Below, piece by piece: positions 12,803 through 24,888 of a stretch of DNA of 64,000 nucleotides. The DNA lies in the NCBI GenBank assembly GCA_904063045.1, contig CAJFCJ010000014.1, forward strand, positions 2,167,643 to 2,231,642, given 5' to 3'. The translations under genes and the position numbers were made by a program. Each line of letters starts with the position of its first letter. Within the stretch, counting starts at the first letter, position 1. This DNA is from Dimorphilus gyrociliatus (lineage: Eukaryota; Annelida; Polychaeta; Dinophilidae). Below the pieces are notes generated by a model. The model saw only the letters and a program-made list of their open reading frames with translations. It did no database searches and had not been told where the DNA came from.

Positions 12803-15441
12803 TTAAACGATTTCTCTTTCTTGTATTTCGTTTGGTTGTGGTTCGGTTGGTGGAGGGATATATCTTTGGCTTCTTGGGTTTGGACCATCGTCAGTTGGAG
12901 CTCTAGGTTGAACTGGTGGTGTAAAATAATTATTTGCGTTCTCTTCAGCTGCAGCCGTTTTCGCATTTTTTTTCATACATATAAAAACAATTAAGCTAAC
13001 AATGACAATAAAGAGGGCACCTCCCAAAATAGCTCCTATTATAATATATTTGGAATTTTCTGTGGATGATGTTGTTATCTTTTTAGAAGTGGCCGTAGTT
13101 GTAGCAATGTTCTCTGATGGAACAGTTATTTCAAATTCTTCCGTGCAATCTGATTCCGTTTTATATTTGATATTAAGAGCGCAGATTTTAATAAGATACT
13201 TTTGTCCACTTTTCAAGCTATTTAACGCAAAATATGGTGAATTATTTTCTTTGGTTCTTGACCAATCAGTGCTAGATTTGGTAAATAGGGAATAAGTTGT
13301 TTTATAACCTCCCGTAAACGATTCTACGCATTCAATAGACACTCGACCATTAATTGGTTTTGTAATTTGACAATCTATCGGCGCTTCAGCAGGACCTGGT
13401 GGTAGTATTTCAAATACGCAATCTTCTTTCATACGACCAATTCCATTTGAAGCTGAACAGCTAACTTTACCATATTCTTCAACAGTATAATTTATTTTGT
13501 GATAAGAATGAGTTCTATCTGATTGATACGTCATTCCAGTAAAATCTCCAGAGATTGATGACCAATTAAATGTAGTAGGAGAATTTGAAAACGAATTAAC
13601 GCGACAAACTAATTCTATTGTTGAATTAAGTAGACCAGCATATTTCATAGTTTGTCTCTTGCAGTATGGGGTATCTAAATAACGAGATAGAAAATAATAT
13701 ATAAAAAAGCCAATCATCCTATTTTAATAAGAATGATAATATTTAAAAAAAGAGCACAATAATAAAAAAAAATATTCGTACAATAAACAATGACGTCAAT
13801 ACTTTTACTCATAGTTTTTCCAACTGTATTCTCCAATGTACAATAAAATAAACCTTGATGTTGTCTTAAAAGGCGGAAGAGGAAAGAAGAAAGTTGAAAA
13901 AAAAAGAAGATAAAACACTTACTATGCTATATATCATTTCTTTTCTATATTTTGAATTGATTAATTAATTATACCTTTTAATTGATGATATCTTTAGAGA
14001 TACAGTTGTATTTGTTATTAGTTTTGTTGCATTATTGAGGTATTCAATATTATTTAGATACCAATTGACATTAATTAAACTTGGATTTGTCTTATAATCG
14101 TATTGTAATAATAGTTCATTGCCTTCTTCAACAGCAACGACCCTTTGCTTTGTGACAGTAATTGGTTTATCTATATAGTATATGAATATATTAGTTTCTA
14201 TTATAATTAATAATTGTAATTTAAATATATTACATTGTACTGCAAGTTTCTTGGATATTTTAATTGGATCTTGTAACACTTCGTTATTAATACGGCACAT
14301 ATAGATGGCACCATCGTCAAAGGATGACGCTATGAAATTTATTTCGTTTTCCACGTTATAAGTTGAATTATCATTTTGTATCATTTTTATTTTGCCTAAA
14401 AGTGAATAACCATTCCTAAACCATTGTAAACGTGCTGGGGGTCTGCTGTCATCTGCATGACAAACTAAAGTGACAGTTGAAGATTCCTTTACAATATTTC
14501 CATTTGACGTAATGTAAGGTAGAGTAGGCTTAACTGTAAACAAACTCATCAGTCATTCTCGGGGAATGTTCAATATTTAAAGATTAAATAATTACGGTTA
14601 AAGATAAGATATTTTGTCCTGGTGACGTCATAATTGACTTGGTTTACTCTGATTCTACATTCGATTTTCGCTGAATATAATTCTCTTGAGGCAAATATTT
14701 TAATTGTTGATGTTCTTGTAAGAGTTTTATTATCGTGCGCTTTAGTTTGACTTCCGTTTTCGTCTAATTCCAATATTGTTCCATTCGTTGCTAGAATGAA
14801 AAGTTTTAAGAAAAGGACAAAAGTTTATAAAACATTTCCAAAAGGATTACTTGTTAAAGTCCAAGTAATATTTGCGGCAGGTCTACTAGACTGGGCCGTA
14901 CATGAGATATTTAGAAAACTTTCCTCAACCAAAGTTCCACGTGGTGTTGATATTTTAGTGTCCCATGGTTCAACTATAAAATATAATGTAGATAAAAAGT
15001 ATTTAATAAGAAATCAAAGTGAATTGAAACCGTAAATTTCAACAAAGAACTGCTTAGTTTCCGCTCCAATTAAACATTCATAGGTATCGCTGTCTTCAAC
15101 AACGGCTGCAAGGATAATTAAAGTTTCTCTCGTATCTTCGACAATTATATCATATTTCCATTTATCTCTACGGAGGATACCGAAGAGAGCTATTACTCCG
15201 CCACCATGATTCTTCTGATCCCATACAATTCTACTTTGAAATGGTTTTCTACAGGTTAATTCGACTCTTTTACCGCTTTGCTCTTTAATTTTCACAATTT
15301 CATTTCTGGACTCTGTAACTTTTATATATAAAGTTGCAATTGATATGATTAATCTATACAAAAAAAGAAGAGAATTATGAAATATATCCAATTAATTAGT
15401 TCAGTCTATACTAACAATAAAATTCGAAAAAGGTCCACCAT
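12803..15441 (-). CDS. Ig-superfamily / fibronectin type III single-pass adhesion protein
   Basis: Eight exons in phase: 15441-15416, 15353-15031, 14973-14851, 14790-14596, 14533-14234, 14170-13975, 13864-13803, 13674-12803; 698 residues. The first 26 nt exon plus the start of exon 2 encode a good signal peptide, MVDLFRILLLLIISIATLYI. Five Ig-like domains follow: LTCRKPF...YECLIG, ISCTAQ...IECRI, LVCHAD...YMCRI, domain 4 with YCTLEN, and LVCRVN...VSCSAS. Domain 4 has Tyr (LLLQYDY) where the first Cys should be. Then come one FN3-like domain (from PAEAPIDCQI), a Thr/Ser stalk, a helix from YIIIGAILGGALFIVIVSLI and a Pro-rich cytoplasmic tail ending EIV, which could be a class III PDZ ligand. 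The layout resembles nephrin or other neural adhesion molecules; likely a cell-surface recognition protein. Introns are 60-130 nt. Confidence 0.85.
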
Positions 15442-16710
15442 GTTTCCAATGGTATAAACTGATTAAAACAATGAATATCCTAGTTATATATACACTATAC
15501 GAGTGACAATGTCAACAAAATTTTGTTAGCCAACTGCAAACTTTACGTCACTACAAAAATTAGCCGCTTTTTGGTCAGGTGAAAAGCATTCAATTCCGTA
15601 GAGAATCTGACATTTTAGACGAACCATGTGATCTCCGCCTCTTTCCATCCTTTTGAATAAAATCATATCATACAGTCGTATACTATATAAATATATAATT
15701 ATTCACTTTTCCAACATTTAAAATGGAACTTTTAAACGATTCGAACGCAATAGCATGAAATATTGTATTCCTATTCTCCCTCTTGTAAGAATTCAATCAT
15801 TCTTATTTTATTGAGTAGTTGATTTATGAATCAATTTACTGGTTATTATCGTTACTTGTAATAATATAGTTTAAGTTGTAGGAGGTTAAATATATTGTAG
15901 TACTATATATACAGTATAAATTTATATGTATATATATATAGGAAAATACTCCCTATATACAATTTTAATGTTTTCTATAATACTTTATAGATAAAAAAAA
16001 CATATCTAAAGGCCATCTATTTTATTTCTGAAAGAGTAACATACAAAAAAAGCTATTTTCATAAAAATTTTAAATGTAGGTCACCTTAAAAGAATAACAA
16101 AAAAAATTAAAAAAGATTAATTAACATAAATACTACTATTTTTTCTTTTTAATGTTCTATTTTCTAGGAAATTTAATGAAAAATTGCTGGTTTTTAGATT
16201 ATTAATTTAGCTACACATGTGAATTGTACATAGATATACAGTATGTTCATAAAAATAGTGGGCTTAGTTAACAATCTGTTGTTGTATGCAATTTATTTGT
16301 TACCACATGCTAATGAATTTCCAATTAAAAAAAAATATTTAATTCATGATGAATATTAATTATGTAATTATCTTTATATCTTGTTTATGTAAAATCAATG
16401 ATAGATTACAATTCACAGATATTTTAATGTATAAATTTAAAGTTATTAATTAAAAAAAGAACTTAATAAAACAAAGTGATGTATATTCGTTATTAGATAT
16501 TAAATGTTGCTGTAATTTTTTAATCTTCAATAGATAATCTGCTTATGTTAATTTTTTGTATTATGTTCAATGAATTGAAAAAAAACAATCACTTTATCAT
16601 TATTACTTTTAACATAATATAGAATATTTATATAGACGTATATATTTTTATAATTATACAGACATTCAATATCTTTCATAAATAATTTATCATTAGTTAT
16701 TAATATCTTT
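15442..16710. other. Intergenic region
   Basis: Very AT-rich. Upstream flank of the Ig/FN3 gene and downstream flank of the cholinesterase-like gene. A CTCF-like core lies at 16011-16020. The minus-strand open frame at 16548-16757 only overlaps the last codons of the cholinesterase-like gene in another frame. Confidence 0.5.
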
Positions 16711-18678
16711 TTATATATTAAAACCTTTGGCAAAGTACACTTTAAACAAATTTTCAATTGTGGTGTTGAGATTTAATTGATCCATAGATTTTCTATTTGC
16801 GTCTTTTTCGGCTTTCTGATCTAATTCAACCCAAACTTTCATTCTTTTATCGTCGTAGTTTGATTGAATTTTTGCTTCGGGTGCTTTAAATATTTCGATG
16901 TATTTGGTCTCAGGTGTAAATGGTTTCCAGTCGCTTATTTCTCTGTTTAATTGAATATAAATATAAATGATTATTAAATAGATATTAAATTGTTTATTTG
17001 AAGATTATATTAACCCTTTGGTCAAAAATTCGGTAAATCGCTTAATTAAAGAAATTGATATATCTTTATGTTCTTTCTTCCAAGGTATTTCTGACCTTTC
17101 TGCAAAGGTTTCTCCAAAGGTAAATCTGTATTCTTCGCCATGGCATGTTTCAACCCACGATGGAGCTTCAACCGACATATTTGGAACATGTACTTCGTAC
17201 ATATATACTGGGGCGTTACTTTGATGCATATAAGCCAATTTATAAGTAGGAAAATTAACCATCATATCACCAAATATTTTACAACCGCTCTTGAGATAAT
17301 CTTCATCCTTCTTTGTTCTTTTGGGACCAAAGGATTTAACTAATTTTTGTACAACCTCATCAGTTACTTCGGTTGAACTATTCATAAACGTAAAATCCTT
17401 AACGATACCGTTAAGAATCATGTTAAAATGATCAGCTCCCTTAAGTTTTCCATCAGTTGAGGTTAAATATTTAGAAAACATTTTGAATCCCTCATCAAAA
17501 GTTCCAAGCATAAGAGGAACCTGTGAATATTCTTTACTTTCTATTAGCTCCTTTGGATGTTTTGTTAAGAATTTCCCATCGATACAAACTCCCATAGGAA
17601 TTGCGTTATGTGTAATTCTTGTTATAGAAGAAATGGGAAGTTGCATTAGATATTCCTTTATCTCTTTTCCATCTTTCGATCCTGTTATTTTTTTTTGAGT
17701 ATATATATAAATGTTTAAAAAGTATATATTAATATATAAATATTTACCAGAATAACCGAATCGTTTAGCAAAAAAGTAAAGAGTTTCGGAAAAAAATTCT
17801 CTTGAGTATGCAATAGGACTAATTAAATTACCACTGCTACATATAACTTTATGAAAGAGCCCTTTTGATAAACTTGACATCATGTGGGCAGTCGCCATAG
17901 TGGCACCTATCAGAATAAAAATTTTAAATAAAATAACAAAATTTGTGTTAAAAGTGGCGCCTACCTGAGCCAACCCCGTATAAAGTTACATTATTTTTAT
18001 CTCCCCCGAAATATTCGATGTACTTATTGATCCATTTAAGGGCAGCAACTTGATCCAAAAGTCCATAATTACCTTGCAGTACGCCATCTTTTGTACACAT
18101 AAATCCTAGAAAAATGAAATAATTTGTTATCGTAAATTCTATTAATATTAATCAACTTTAATTACCTAAAATACCCAAACGATAATTAAAGTTCACAACG
18201 ATGGCACCTGTTCCACAGGCGAGAATCTCTCCGTCGAAAATATCACCGCATCCACTTTTGAAATTTCCACCATGAATAAAAACCAAAACTGGTAGACGAT
18301 GGCCTTTATTAACTTTTGAAGGTCTCCATATATTTAAATAGAGACAGTCTTCGTCCATATTTTGCTCTTTAATATATCTTTTCGGCGGTGAGAATTCTTT
18401 CGATAGAGATTCCATAGACTGAGGAACAAAATTGCCTATAGGAAAGCTATTATTATGAATATTATTTAACAAAAGACTAAATAAACTTCATTACGTAAAT
18501 TCTTGGCATCTCTCTTTCCCTCCCATAGAGGAACTTCTTGTGGTTCTTCAAATCTACCGGCAGTTGCATATTGAATTCCCAGAAAATGATCTATGTGATT
18601 GGCGAAAGCCTTAATGAATGAAGTTCCACCTTCGATAGAAGAAGAGATTGAAAAGGTGACTGCTGGGTAAAGATCCAT
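16711..18678 (-). CDS. Carboxylesterase/cholinesterase-like protein lacking the nucleophilic serine
   Basis: Six exons in phase: 18678-18495, 18435-18166, 18105-17965, 17906-17748, 17681-17015, 16942-16711; 550 residues, the usual family length. Family landmarks are [21 protein letters not shown] (oxyanion-hole region, normally HGGGF), a [15 protein letters not shown] block, and [15 protein letters not shown]. The glutamate of the triad is present in GTFDEG (Glu315) and the histidine in CHGEE (His432). The nucleophile elbow, normally GESAG, reads GVGSG at residues 195-199: the catalytic position is Gly197, with a serine one residue later. Hydrolysis is therefore unlikely; catalytically dead relatives such as neuroligins, gliotactin and glutactin work in adhesion or signalling. 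Unlike them it shows no signal peptide and no membrane helix, so a cytosolic role is possible. Introns are 58-72 nt. Confidence 0.85.
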
Positions 18679-19452
18679 TTTTCAGAGTGAAATGAAAAAA
18701 AAAATAATTTCGGCTGTCTTTTATAACAACAGGAAATTAATGAAGGGAACAGGAGTTTATATTATAAAATTAATAGCTGCAGGTATAGCATATGGCAACA
18801 TGTGTTAAAATGAATGAATGAACATTAAATTTTATGCTATCTATTAAAAATGGACATAGTAAAATTAAAATAACAATAAAATTACATAAAATGGTTCAAA
18901 TCTTAAATAGAAAATCTTTTCAAATATGACACAAATGAACAACTAATCATTGTTAGCGCCATCTGGTTTACTACTATTTCGTTACGATGGTTGAAATGAA
19001 AAACATGGGAGAACAATAAATTTACCTACCTTTAAAAAAAAAACAAAATACGGTAGTCTTTTAAAAAATTATATTTACAAACAACTAATTAATATTCAAG
19101 AAATGAATACAAAAGACATTTGATTATATCGTAACTGTTCAATAGCTAGCTAAAAGTGATAAATGATTAAAAATGATTAAAAATCTAATTCCCTTATTTC
19201 TTAGAATATGGAGTATAAATTTTTAATTTAATAATATAATTAATAAGCTAATTAATAAAAAAAAAACATTGAATAATAGCAAACGCATAATTTATATTGT
19301 GAAAAATATAAAATAGACATTACTACACAGTATATTAAGGTTTAGCTATATGTAATTATCAGTAATAAATAAAAAATATTCATATCGTTTAATAATGAAA
19401 ATACATTTTTAATTTTCATTTCATATTTTCATCTGTTTTCACTTGTCTCTCA

Positions 19453-19495
<43 letters not shown>

Positions 19496-19867
19496 ATAAT
19501 ATCCACATATATATATATTCATATATATTCTCTCATTTGCCTCTTTTTACGATAATATCTCTGATTTATTACAAACGTTATTGTTAATGTTGCAATATAG
19601 ACATACGCAGAAATATACGGTCAGCAAATTAATCGGAGATAATTATCAACTAAAACTTCCTGTTCAATACAATTTTGGCCTTCTACCACAGCATATATTT
19701 ATTAGAACAATTAAGTATTATTCATTGAAATTTACACATAACTGACAGAGCAAGGATATTTAATTATTTATATATATCTTTAAAATACCATCATTTATTA
19801 TTGGCTAATTGAAGAAGATAAATAAAAGTAAACTGAATTGAAATAAAACTAAAAATTATAAAGAAAT
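18679..19867. other. Divergent intergenic region
   Basis: Lies between the starts of two divergent genes. It holds a good CTCF-like core at 18955-18966, about 280 nt above the cholinesterase-like start, and a long CT tract at 19457-19489, about 380 nt above the next plus-strand start. Confidence 0.5.
19457..19489. repeat. CT dinucleotide tract
   Basis: Long, nearly pure CT run in the divergent promoter region upstream of the start codon at 19868. Confidence 0.85.
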
Positions 19868-21025
19868 ATGAATAAAAGGTCACAATTGATTGAATCAAAG
19901 AAGTGGATTTCTGTAGATGATTATACGAAACCTGATGCATTATTTTGTCCAGATAATTGCAAATGTAGATTCTGTTTTAACAGAGAGGAAAACAATAAAA
20001 GTCAAATGAATTGTGACCCGATTCCCGAAGATAGTGATGTGGAAATTGCTGAAAAATCATCTGTATCCAACGACTTACTCCCTTCTATCATCTGTGTTGA
20101 AGAGAAGACTGTAGTAAGAGAACAAGCAAACGGAGAAGAAGAAAGAGAGGAAAAAGAAAAGAAAGTGGAGGTAGAGGTTGAACTTGGTAAAGAAGATAAA
20201 GTAAACGCAACTCATGATGTAGGATACCCTATTAACAATTCAAATTATAACTGGAGCATTGCAGAATCATTAACGTCGAATGAAGCTACACATTCCGCCG
20301 ATAAGATAACTCAAACTGACTTTCCCTCTTATACATTTCCGCAAATCTTATGCGATCAATGCGGCCATATGATGTCCATAAGTTCTGACAATTATATAAA
20401 ATTGTACAACGACACTAATGAGTCATTGTTTTCTGCACAATTAATGAATTCGTCTAATTTTCATAAAAATAAGAAAGATCGAGAAACAGTTTTAGACGAG
20501 AGAGCTAATAGAAAGTCCAGTGGATGCTATTCCTTAGATGCAGATGATGTATTTGATCTACCTTGTCGTAGTCAAACTATCGAACTGTCAAATGACATCC
20601 AATCAGTTGTTGAACGAAATCCCAGAAGAAGGGAAGGTAAAGTTAAAGGTAGAGGGACCGTTATTACTTTTAGGAATTCTGCTGAGAATTTCGATGAAAA
20701 GAAAAATTTTTTTGATTCACATAAAAAAGCGACTAATGATTCTTTATCATTAACTAAAAGATTCCGTAATTCAGTTTCTATTGTTCAGAGAGAAAGAATA
20801 CTTTCTGATAGTGAAAATTCAAAAGGAAAGAATTCAAAAGAAACTTTTGATCTTAATAATTCCATTCCTGATATAAAAGAGAGAAGTCGAAGTATTTCAA
20901 ACCTTCAGGAAGGATCTAAAAAACAGTCTATGTTTCCCACCTTTATTTCTTTAACATCAAAAACAAAAGTGCATATGAATAGGCAACTTAGCAAGAACAA
21001 ATCCTATAATTTAGAGAGAACTTAA
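19868..21025 (+). CDS. Uncharacterised charged protein with Cys clusters
   Basis: Single uninterrupted frame of 385 residues starting at ATG 19868; intron-less, unlike its neighbours. I do not recognise the family. Near the N terminus is a compact Cys cluster, C-x3-C-x-C-x2-C at residues 27-36, and a CxxC at 162-165 (LCDQCGH) that might bind zinc. Between them runs a highly acidic and Lys-rich stretch (about residues 85-120). The C-terminal half is Ser, Asn, Lys and Arg rich with RSRSIS-type phosphorylation candidates and looks disordered. There is no signal peptide and no membrane helix. It could be an intracellular regulatory or scaffold protein. The coherent base composition and length of the frame argue that it is real. 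Confidence 0.65.
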   Translation: MNKRSQLIESKKWISVDDYTKPDALFCPDNCKCRFCFNREENNKSQMNCDPIPEDSDVEIAEKSSVSNDLLPSIICVEEKTVVREQANGEEEREEKEKKVEVEVELGKEDKVNATHDVGYPINNSNYNWSIAESLTSNEATHSADKITQTDFPSYTFPQILCDQCGHMMSISSDNYIKLYNDTNESLFSAQLMNSSNFHKNKKDRETVLDERANRKSSGCYSLDADDVFDLPCRSQTIELSNDIQSVVERNPRRREGKVKGRGTVITFRNSAENFDEKKNFFDSHKKATNDSLSLTKRFRNSVSIVQRERILSDSENSKGKNSKETFDLNNSIPDIKERSRSISNLQEGSKKQSMFPTFISLTSKTKVHMNRQLSKNKSYNLERT

Positions 21026-22459
21026 TGAATTTAATTCAAGTAATCTGAAACTAAAGGAAATAAGATATTATTCTGTCGCTTAATTCACTCTGAATGAACT
21101 GAGTAGCAAAATAAAGACTATTCTATAATATCATCAAGAATTTTATCTCCGTAGTATTTATGATTAACGATAGTTTTGCTTTGTGAAGGAAGAATCAAGT
21201 AAGTTATACTATATATATATAATTAAAAATAAACAAAATTTACAAATTACTATATGTTTTTATTGATAGATCACAACAATAATACGCTTTTCTTCAATTA
21301 TTTATACATACGCACCGATTTTTTTATAAACGTCTTTAAAAGACAATCTTTAAATGCTTTAGACATGAGCAGTAATTGATATTTTCTTTCTATGAAACGG
21401 TGTGGATTAAAGTGGCTCTTGTGGTAAATAGTAATCTTCGCCATACAGAGTGTGAGTTGTTTGAGTAAAGGTGTCCTGTAACACTTTAACACAATCATTA
21501 GCTTTCGCTCTTGGCTTTACAAACTTCAAGTATACTTTCTCTTGATGGAACACTTCTTTCCAGATTTCAATGGAAGGAAGCCCTGAATACCTATTAGGGA
21601 AGATGTCTAACTTTGAGCATGTTTTACAATAGCAAATGCAACATCAGTCCATCAAATAAGACCTCTTTTTTTAATAAACTATATTTTCTGTTATAAATAG
21701 CTTTTGATTTGAAAAGGGTTTTTCATATTATCTCTTTTTACCCTTATCCACATTGTAAAATCCTGAATGTTTAAAAACATCCATGGAAGGGAGATCCTGC
21801 TCTTTTTTACTATCTACATATGTTGCAGCCTGATTTGGGCATGAAGTATCAAACAAACATATCTATTAATCGTTAAACTTAAAGTGGCTCTCGTAATGTT
21901 TCCTAGTACAGCATAGGAAAAGTGTGCAGGACAGTAAATTGATCAGTAACTGCCATCTAGTTCATAAAAATTCATAACTTTTATTGAGTATTCCTTTTTC
22001 TATGCTTTTTCTGATCTATGACAGAAAGAAGTGTGGAAAAAAAGAGGGGGGAGAGAGAGAGAGAGAGTTATGTGAGTTAAATATAAATGTACTTTTTCTT
22101 CTTAAACTATTCATTGAATCACTAAAGGCGGAGCCAATAAAAGTATTTCAATTAACAGAAGGTGTGTAGTTTAGCCATGTAGAGTGACATGAACATTGAT
22201 GCTTCTAAATAATTAAGAAATGAGTAACAGTTTCAGGTATATGTTACAATATTACAAAGGAGAGTATATGTAACAGTAACAAATGATATAAGATCTAGAA
22301 AAAACGATTTGGAAAGTTATGGTACATGTCTTTTTTTATGATATCTGTTGATTCCCATTGATAACATTTGAAATTCATTTTAAAACAATATACGCATATA
22401 TATATAAATATATATATATTAGATTTGTTAACTCTGTTAACTTAAGTCTTTAAGATTCA
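21026..22459. other. Intergenic region with a decayed coding segment
   Basis: Apart from the coding relic listed separately, it holds a CTCF-like core at 21950-21962 and a GA tract at about 22050-22066, roughly 500 and 400 nt above the AprA-like start codon. Confidence 0.5.
21298..21660 (-). pseudogene. Possible decayed or partial coding segment, family unknown
   Basis: Reading the minus strand from about 21638 to 21416 gives roughly 75 residues with protein-like composition: CYCKTCSKLD, then GLPSIEIWKEVFHQEKVYLK, VKPRAKANDCVKVLQD and YGEDYYLPQEPL, followed by TAA. A TGA stop lies just upstream in the same frame, and a second frame continues protein-like downstream to 21298 (HFNPHRFIERKYQLLLMS). 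The change of frame suggests a frameshifted relic, though a missed exon is possible. About 300 nt upstream on the same strand, near 21790 and 21890, are short similar pieces (DLPSMDVFK, then REPL and a stop). I cannot name the family. Confidence 0.3.
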
Positions 22460-24496
22460 ATGGGGATGAAAACGCTTTTTCTCGCTTTTCTCCTTTGTGG
22501 TTTTGTCTATTCTATTGACTGGGTAGGATCCTCTTAAATCATTTGATAATATCTTAACTTATTATGCTATTTTTCTAAGGATGTAGAAACGGCGTTAGAT
22601 AAATTTGTAAAAGCGGATGATGGTGCATTTGAATGGGCAAGTATTCGTGAAGAAAAATATGAAAATTTCACTCACCATGTTTTAAACATGACATCTCAAT
22701 ATTGGAAAAATGGTAATTTTAAGTTATTACTTAATAAATAACAATTAAATATTGTAGTGTCCTTCGTTGTAAAATAAACTTACAGATAGCTGGTCTGATG
22801 CTAGAGTTTGGTATCATTTTCTTCATGTTCTCGTTCCAAATGAAATTGAATTTAGCGAAAGTTCCATCTTGTGGATTGAAGGAGGAAGAAGAGGGAGAGA
22901 GTAAGTTGTTATAGTTTTTTTTTATCAGTAAATCATTTAGGTGTCTTCTCTTAAAAATGAATAGCCCACCAACAGTAGATGACAACGTTTTCTTGGGGGT
23001 TCTTTCTGATATTTGTCAAGATATAAAGGGAATTGTTGCTATGTTACAAATGATACCTTATCAACCAATAGTTTATGGTAATGACCCCGAACAAAAGAGA
23101 AGAAGTGAAGATGACAGTATAGCATACACATGGAGACAATACATTGAAAATCCAGCTGATCCTGAAATTCTCTTGCAATTTCCCAGTACCAAAGCAGCTG
23201 TAAAAGCCTTGGATGCCATCCAAGAATTCACAAAGCAAGTTCGACCAGAGACTAACATTGATAAATTTTTAGTATCAGGGGGATCCAAGGTAACTTTAAG
23301 GCTAAATTAATTTAACCCTCCTCTACTATCTCTATTAATTTATTAAACATCTAATTTTAGAGAGGATGGATCAGTTGGTTATTAGGATGTGTTGATAAAA
23401 GAGTAAACGCTATGGCACCTGTCGTGTTAACTGCCGTTAACTTTCAAGAGAATTTGAGAAGGCATTGGAGAGCTCTTGGGGGCTGGTCATTTGCTTTAAA
23501 AGATTATTATAATCAAAATATTACGAAAGATCTTAACTCTCCAGTTGTGACAGAGATGATGAAACACATTGATCCCTTCAGTAATTTCTTTCATTTTAAA
23601 GATTGCCAAAAATGTTTAATAAATCACATTTCTTTCAAGGTTATAAAGAAAGGTTAACCATGCCAAAAGTTATTGTTGCTGCTTGCGGAGACGAATTCTT
23701 TAGACCAGACGACTCTCATGTCTTTTTCAACGAATTACCAGAACCAAAATATATGCTGTATATATTAATTAATATGTTCATAGTTTTTGTATTGATATCT
23801 CCTTTTATTTTTTCATTTTTTGAAGATTGCTTGCTAATGCTCAACACACTCTTGTTGGTTCCTATCATAGAGTTATAAGCACATTAGAAGCTTTGTTTAT
23901 TGGAGTTAATACTCCTGGCTATCAATTGCCAAAGTTAAGTTGGGAAAGAGGATCGGTTTGTTAATAATAATATATTATATTTTAATATTCAAATGAATAC
24001 TATTTATTTTTAGCTTCCAAACGGTGGTTATATAAGATTAACATCAAACGATAATCCGTATGAAGTTAATGCTGTGTCCGCTGAAACCGGTGAAAGAAGT
24101 AAAAGAGATTTTAGACTTGTAACCGGAATCCCACCTTATGTTAATCCCGTTCTTTGGGAATGGGAGGACGCTAACAATACAGTAAGAAATATTTTTATAA
24201 TTTAAGACTACTTTCGAACTAATAGAAATTGTTTTACAGGCACCCGGTGTTTGGGAAGCAAAGTACAATGAAGAAGATGATGTTTATGTTGGTATGATCA
24301 TGGAGGTAAAATTACTTAGCTTCATCCTTTTATTTCAAAGTATAAACTGGTTCATTTTAAAAATTATTTTTAGGCATACTTTAGAGGACCTAAAGAAGAT
24401 ACACACTTTGAGTTTACAACAGAAATCCAGGTTCTACCAGATACTTTCCCATTCGAAGATTGTGTAGGGGATGGGTGCCGCGGCGAACTTGTTTAA
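22460..24496 (+). CDS. Secreted AprA / PhoPQ-activated pathogenicity-related family protein
   Basis: Ten exons in phase: 22460-22522, 22580-22712, 22786-22900, 22965-23289, 23361-23580, 23640-23757, 23826-23955, 24014-24181, 24240-24305, 24374-24496; 486 residues. A signal peptide (MGMKTLFLAFLLCGFVYS) precedes the mature chain. Family marks are the conserved early Trp/His region (VWYHFLHVLVP, then SSILWIEGGRRGR), a nucleophile elbow GGSKRGW with Ser211, MAPVVLTAVNFQENLRRHW, an Asp-bearing ACGDEFF and a His in VGSYHRV. These match the alpha/beta-hydrolase-like family that includes Dictyostelium AprA, a secreted repressor of proliferation, and Salmonella PqaA. The biochemical activity of the family is not settled. 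It is probably secreted, with several N-glycosylation sites. An AATAAA lies about 90 nt after the stop. Confidence 0.85.
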
Positions 24497-24888
24497 TGAG
24501 TATACTGTATACAGTATAACGGCATAAATATGGAGCAAAAAATGCTATTTTTTTGTGATTGTTTTCTATATCTTTTTTTCTTAATAAACTTAAAAAAAGA
24601 TAAATAAAACAACAATTTCCCATATTTTTTTATTTAGTACGAAAAGATGTTGTCTATTGTCTCTAATGTAGGATAGAATAATAAAAAAAGAAAAGCAAAC
24701 GTTGTGTAAGCCTTCGTTCCAAAAACGAAATTGAATACTTCAATAAAGTATAAACTTTTAGACAATAGGATAGATTTACTAAACTAGAATATATGTCAAA
24801 CTGATTCTTGTAGTGAATAGGTGCACTTCTAATAGGCATTACAAATTTTTGAAAATTAAACTCTCTTCCTCTTTTATAACCGAGAAAA
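24497..24888. other. Short intergenic region
   Basis: Contains a perfect double copy of the TATACTGTATACAGTATA-type palindrome just after the stop codon (about 24500-24519) and an AATAAA at about 24583. No gene is seen. Confidence 0.5.

Noticed and set aside
23044-23288. Open frames antisense to the AprA-like gene
   Set aside because: Shadows of a well-supported exon; no independent evidence.
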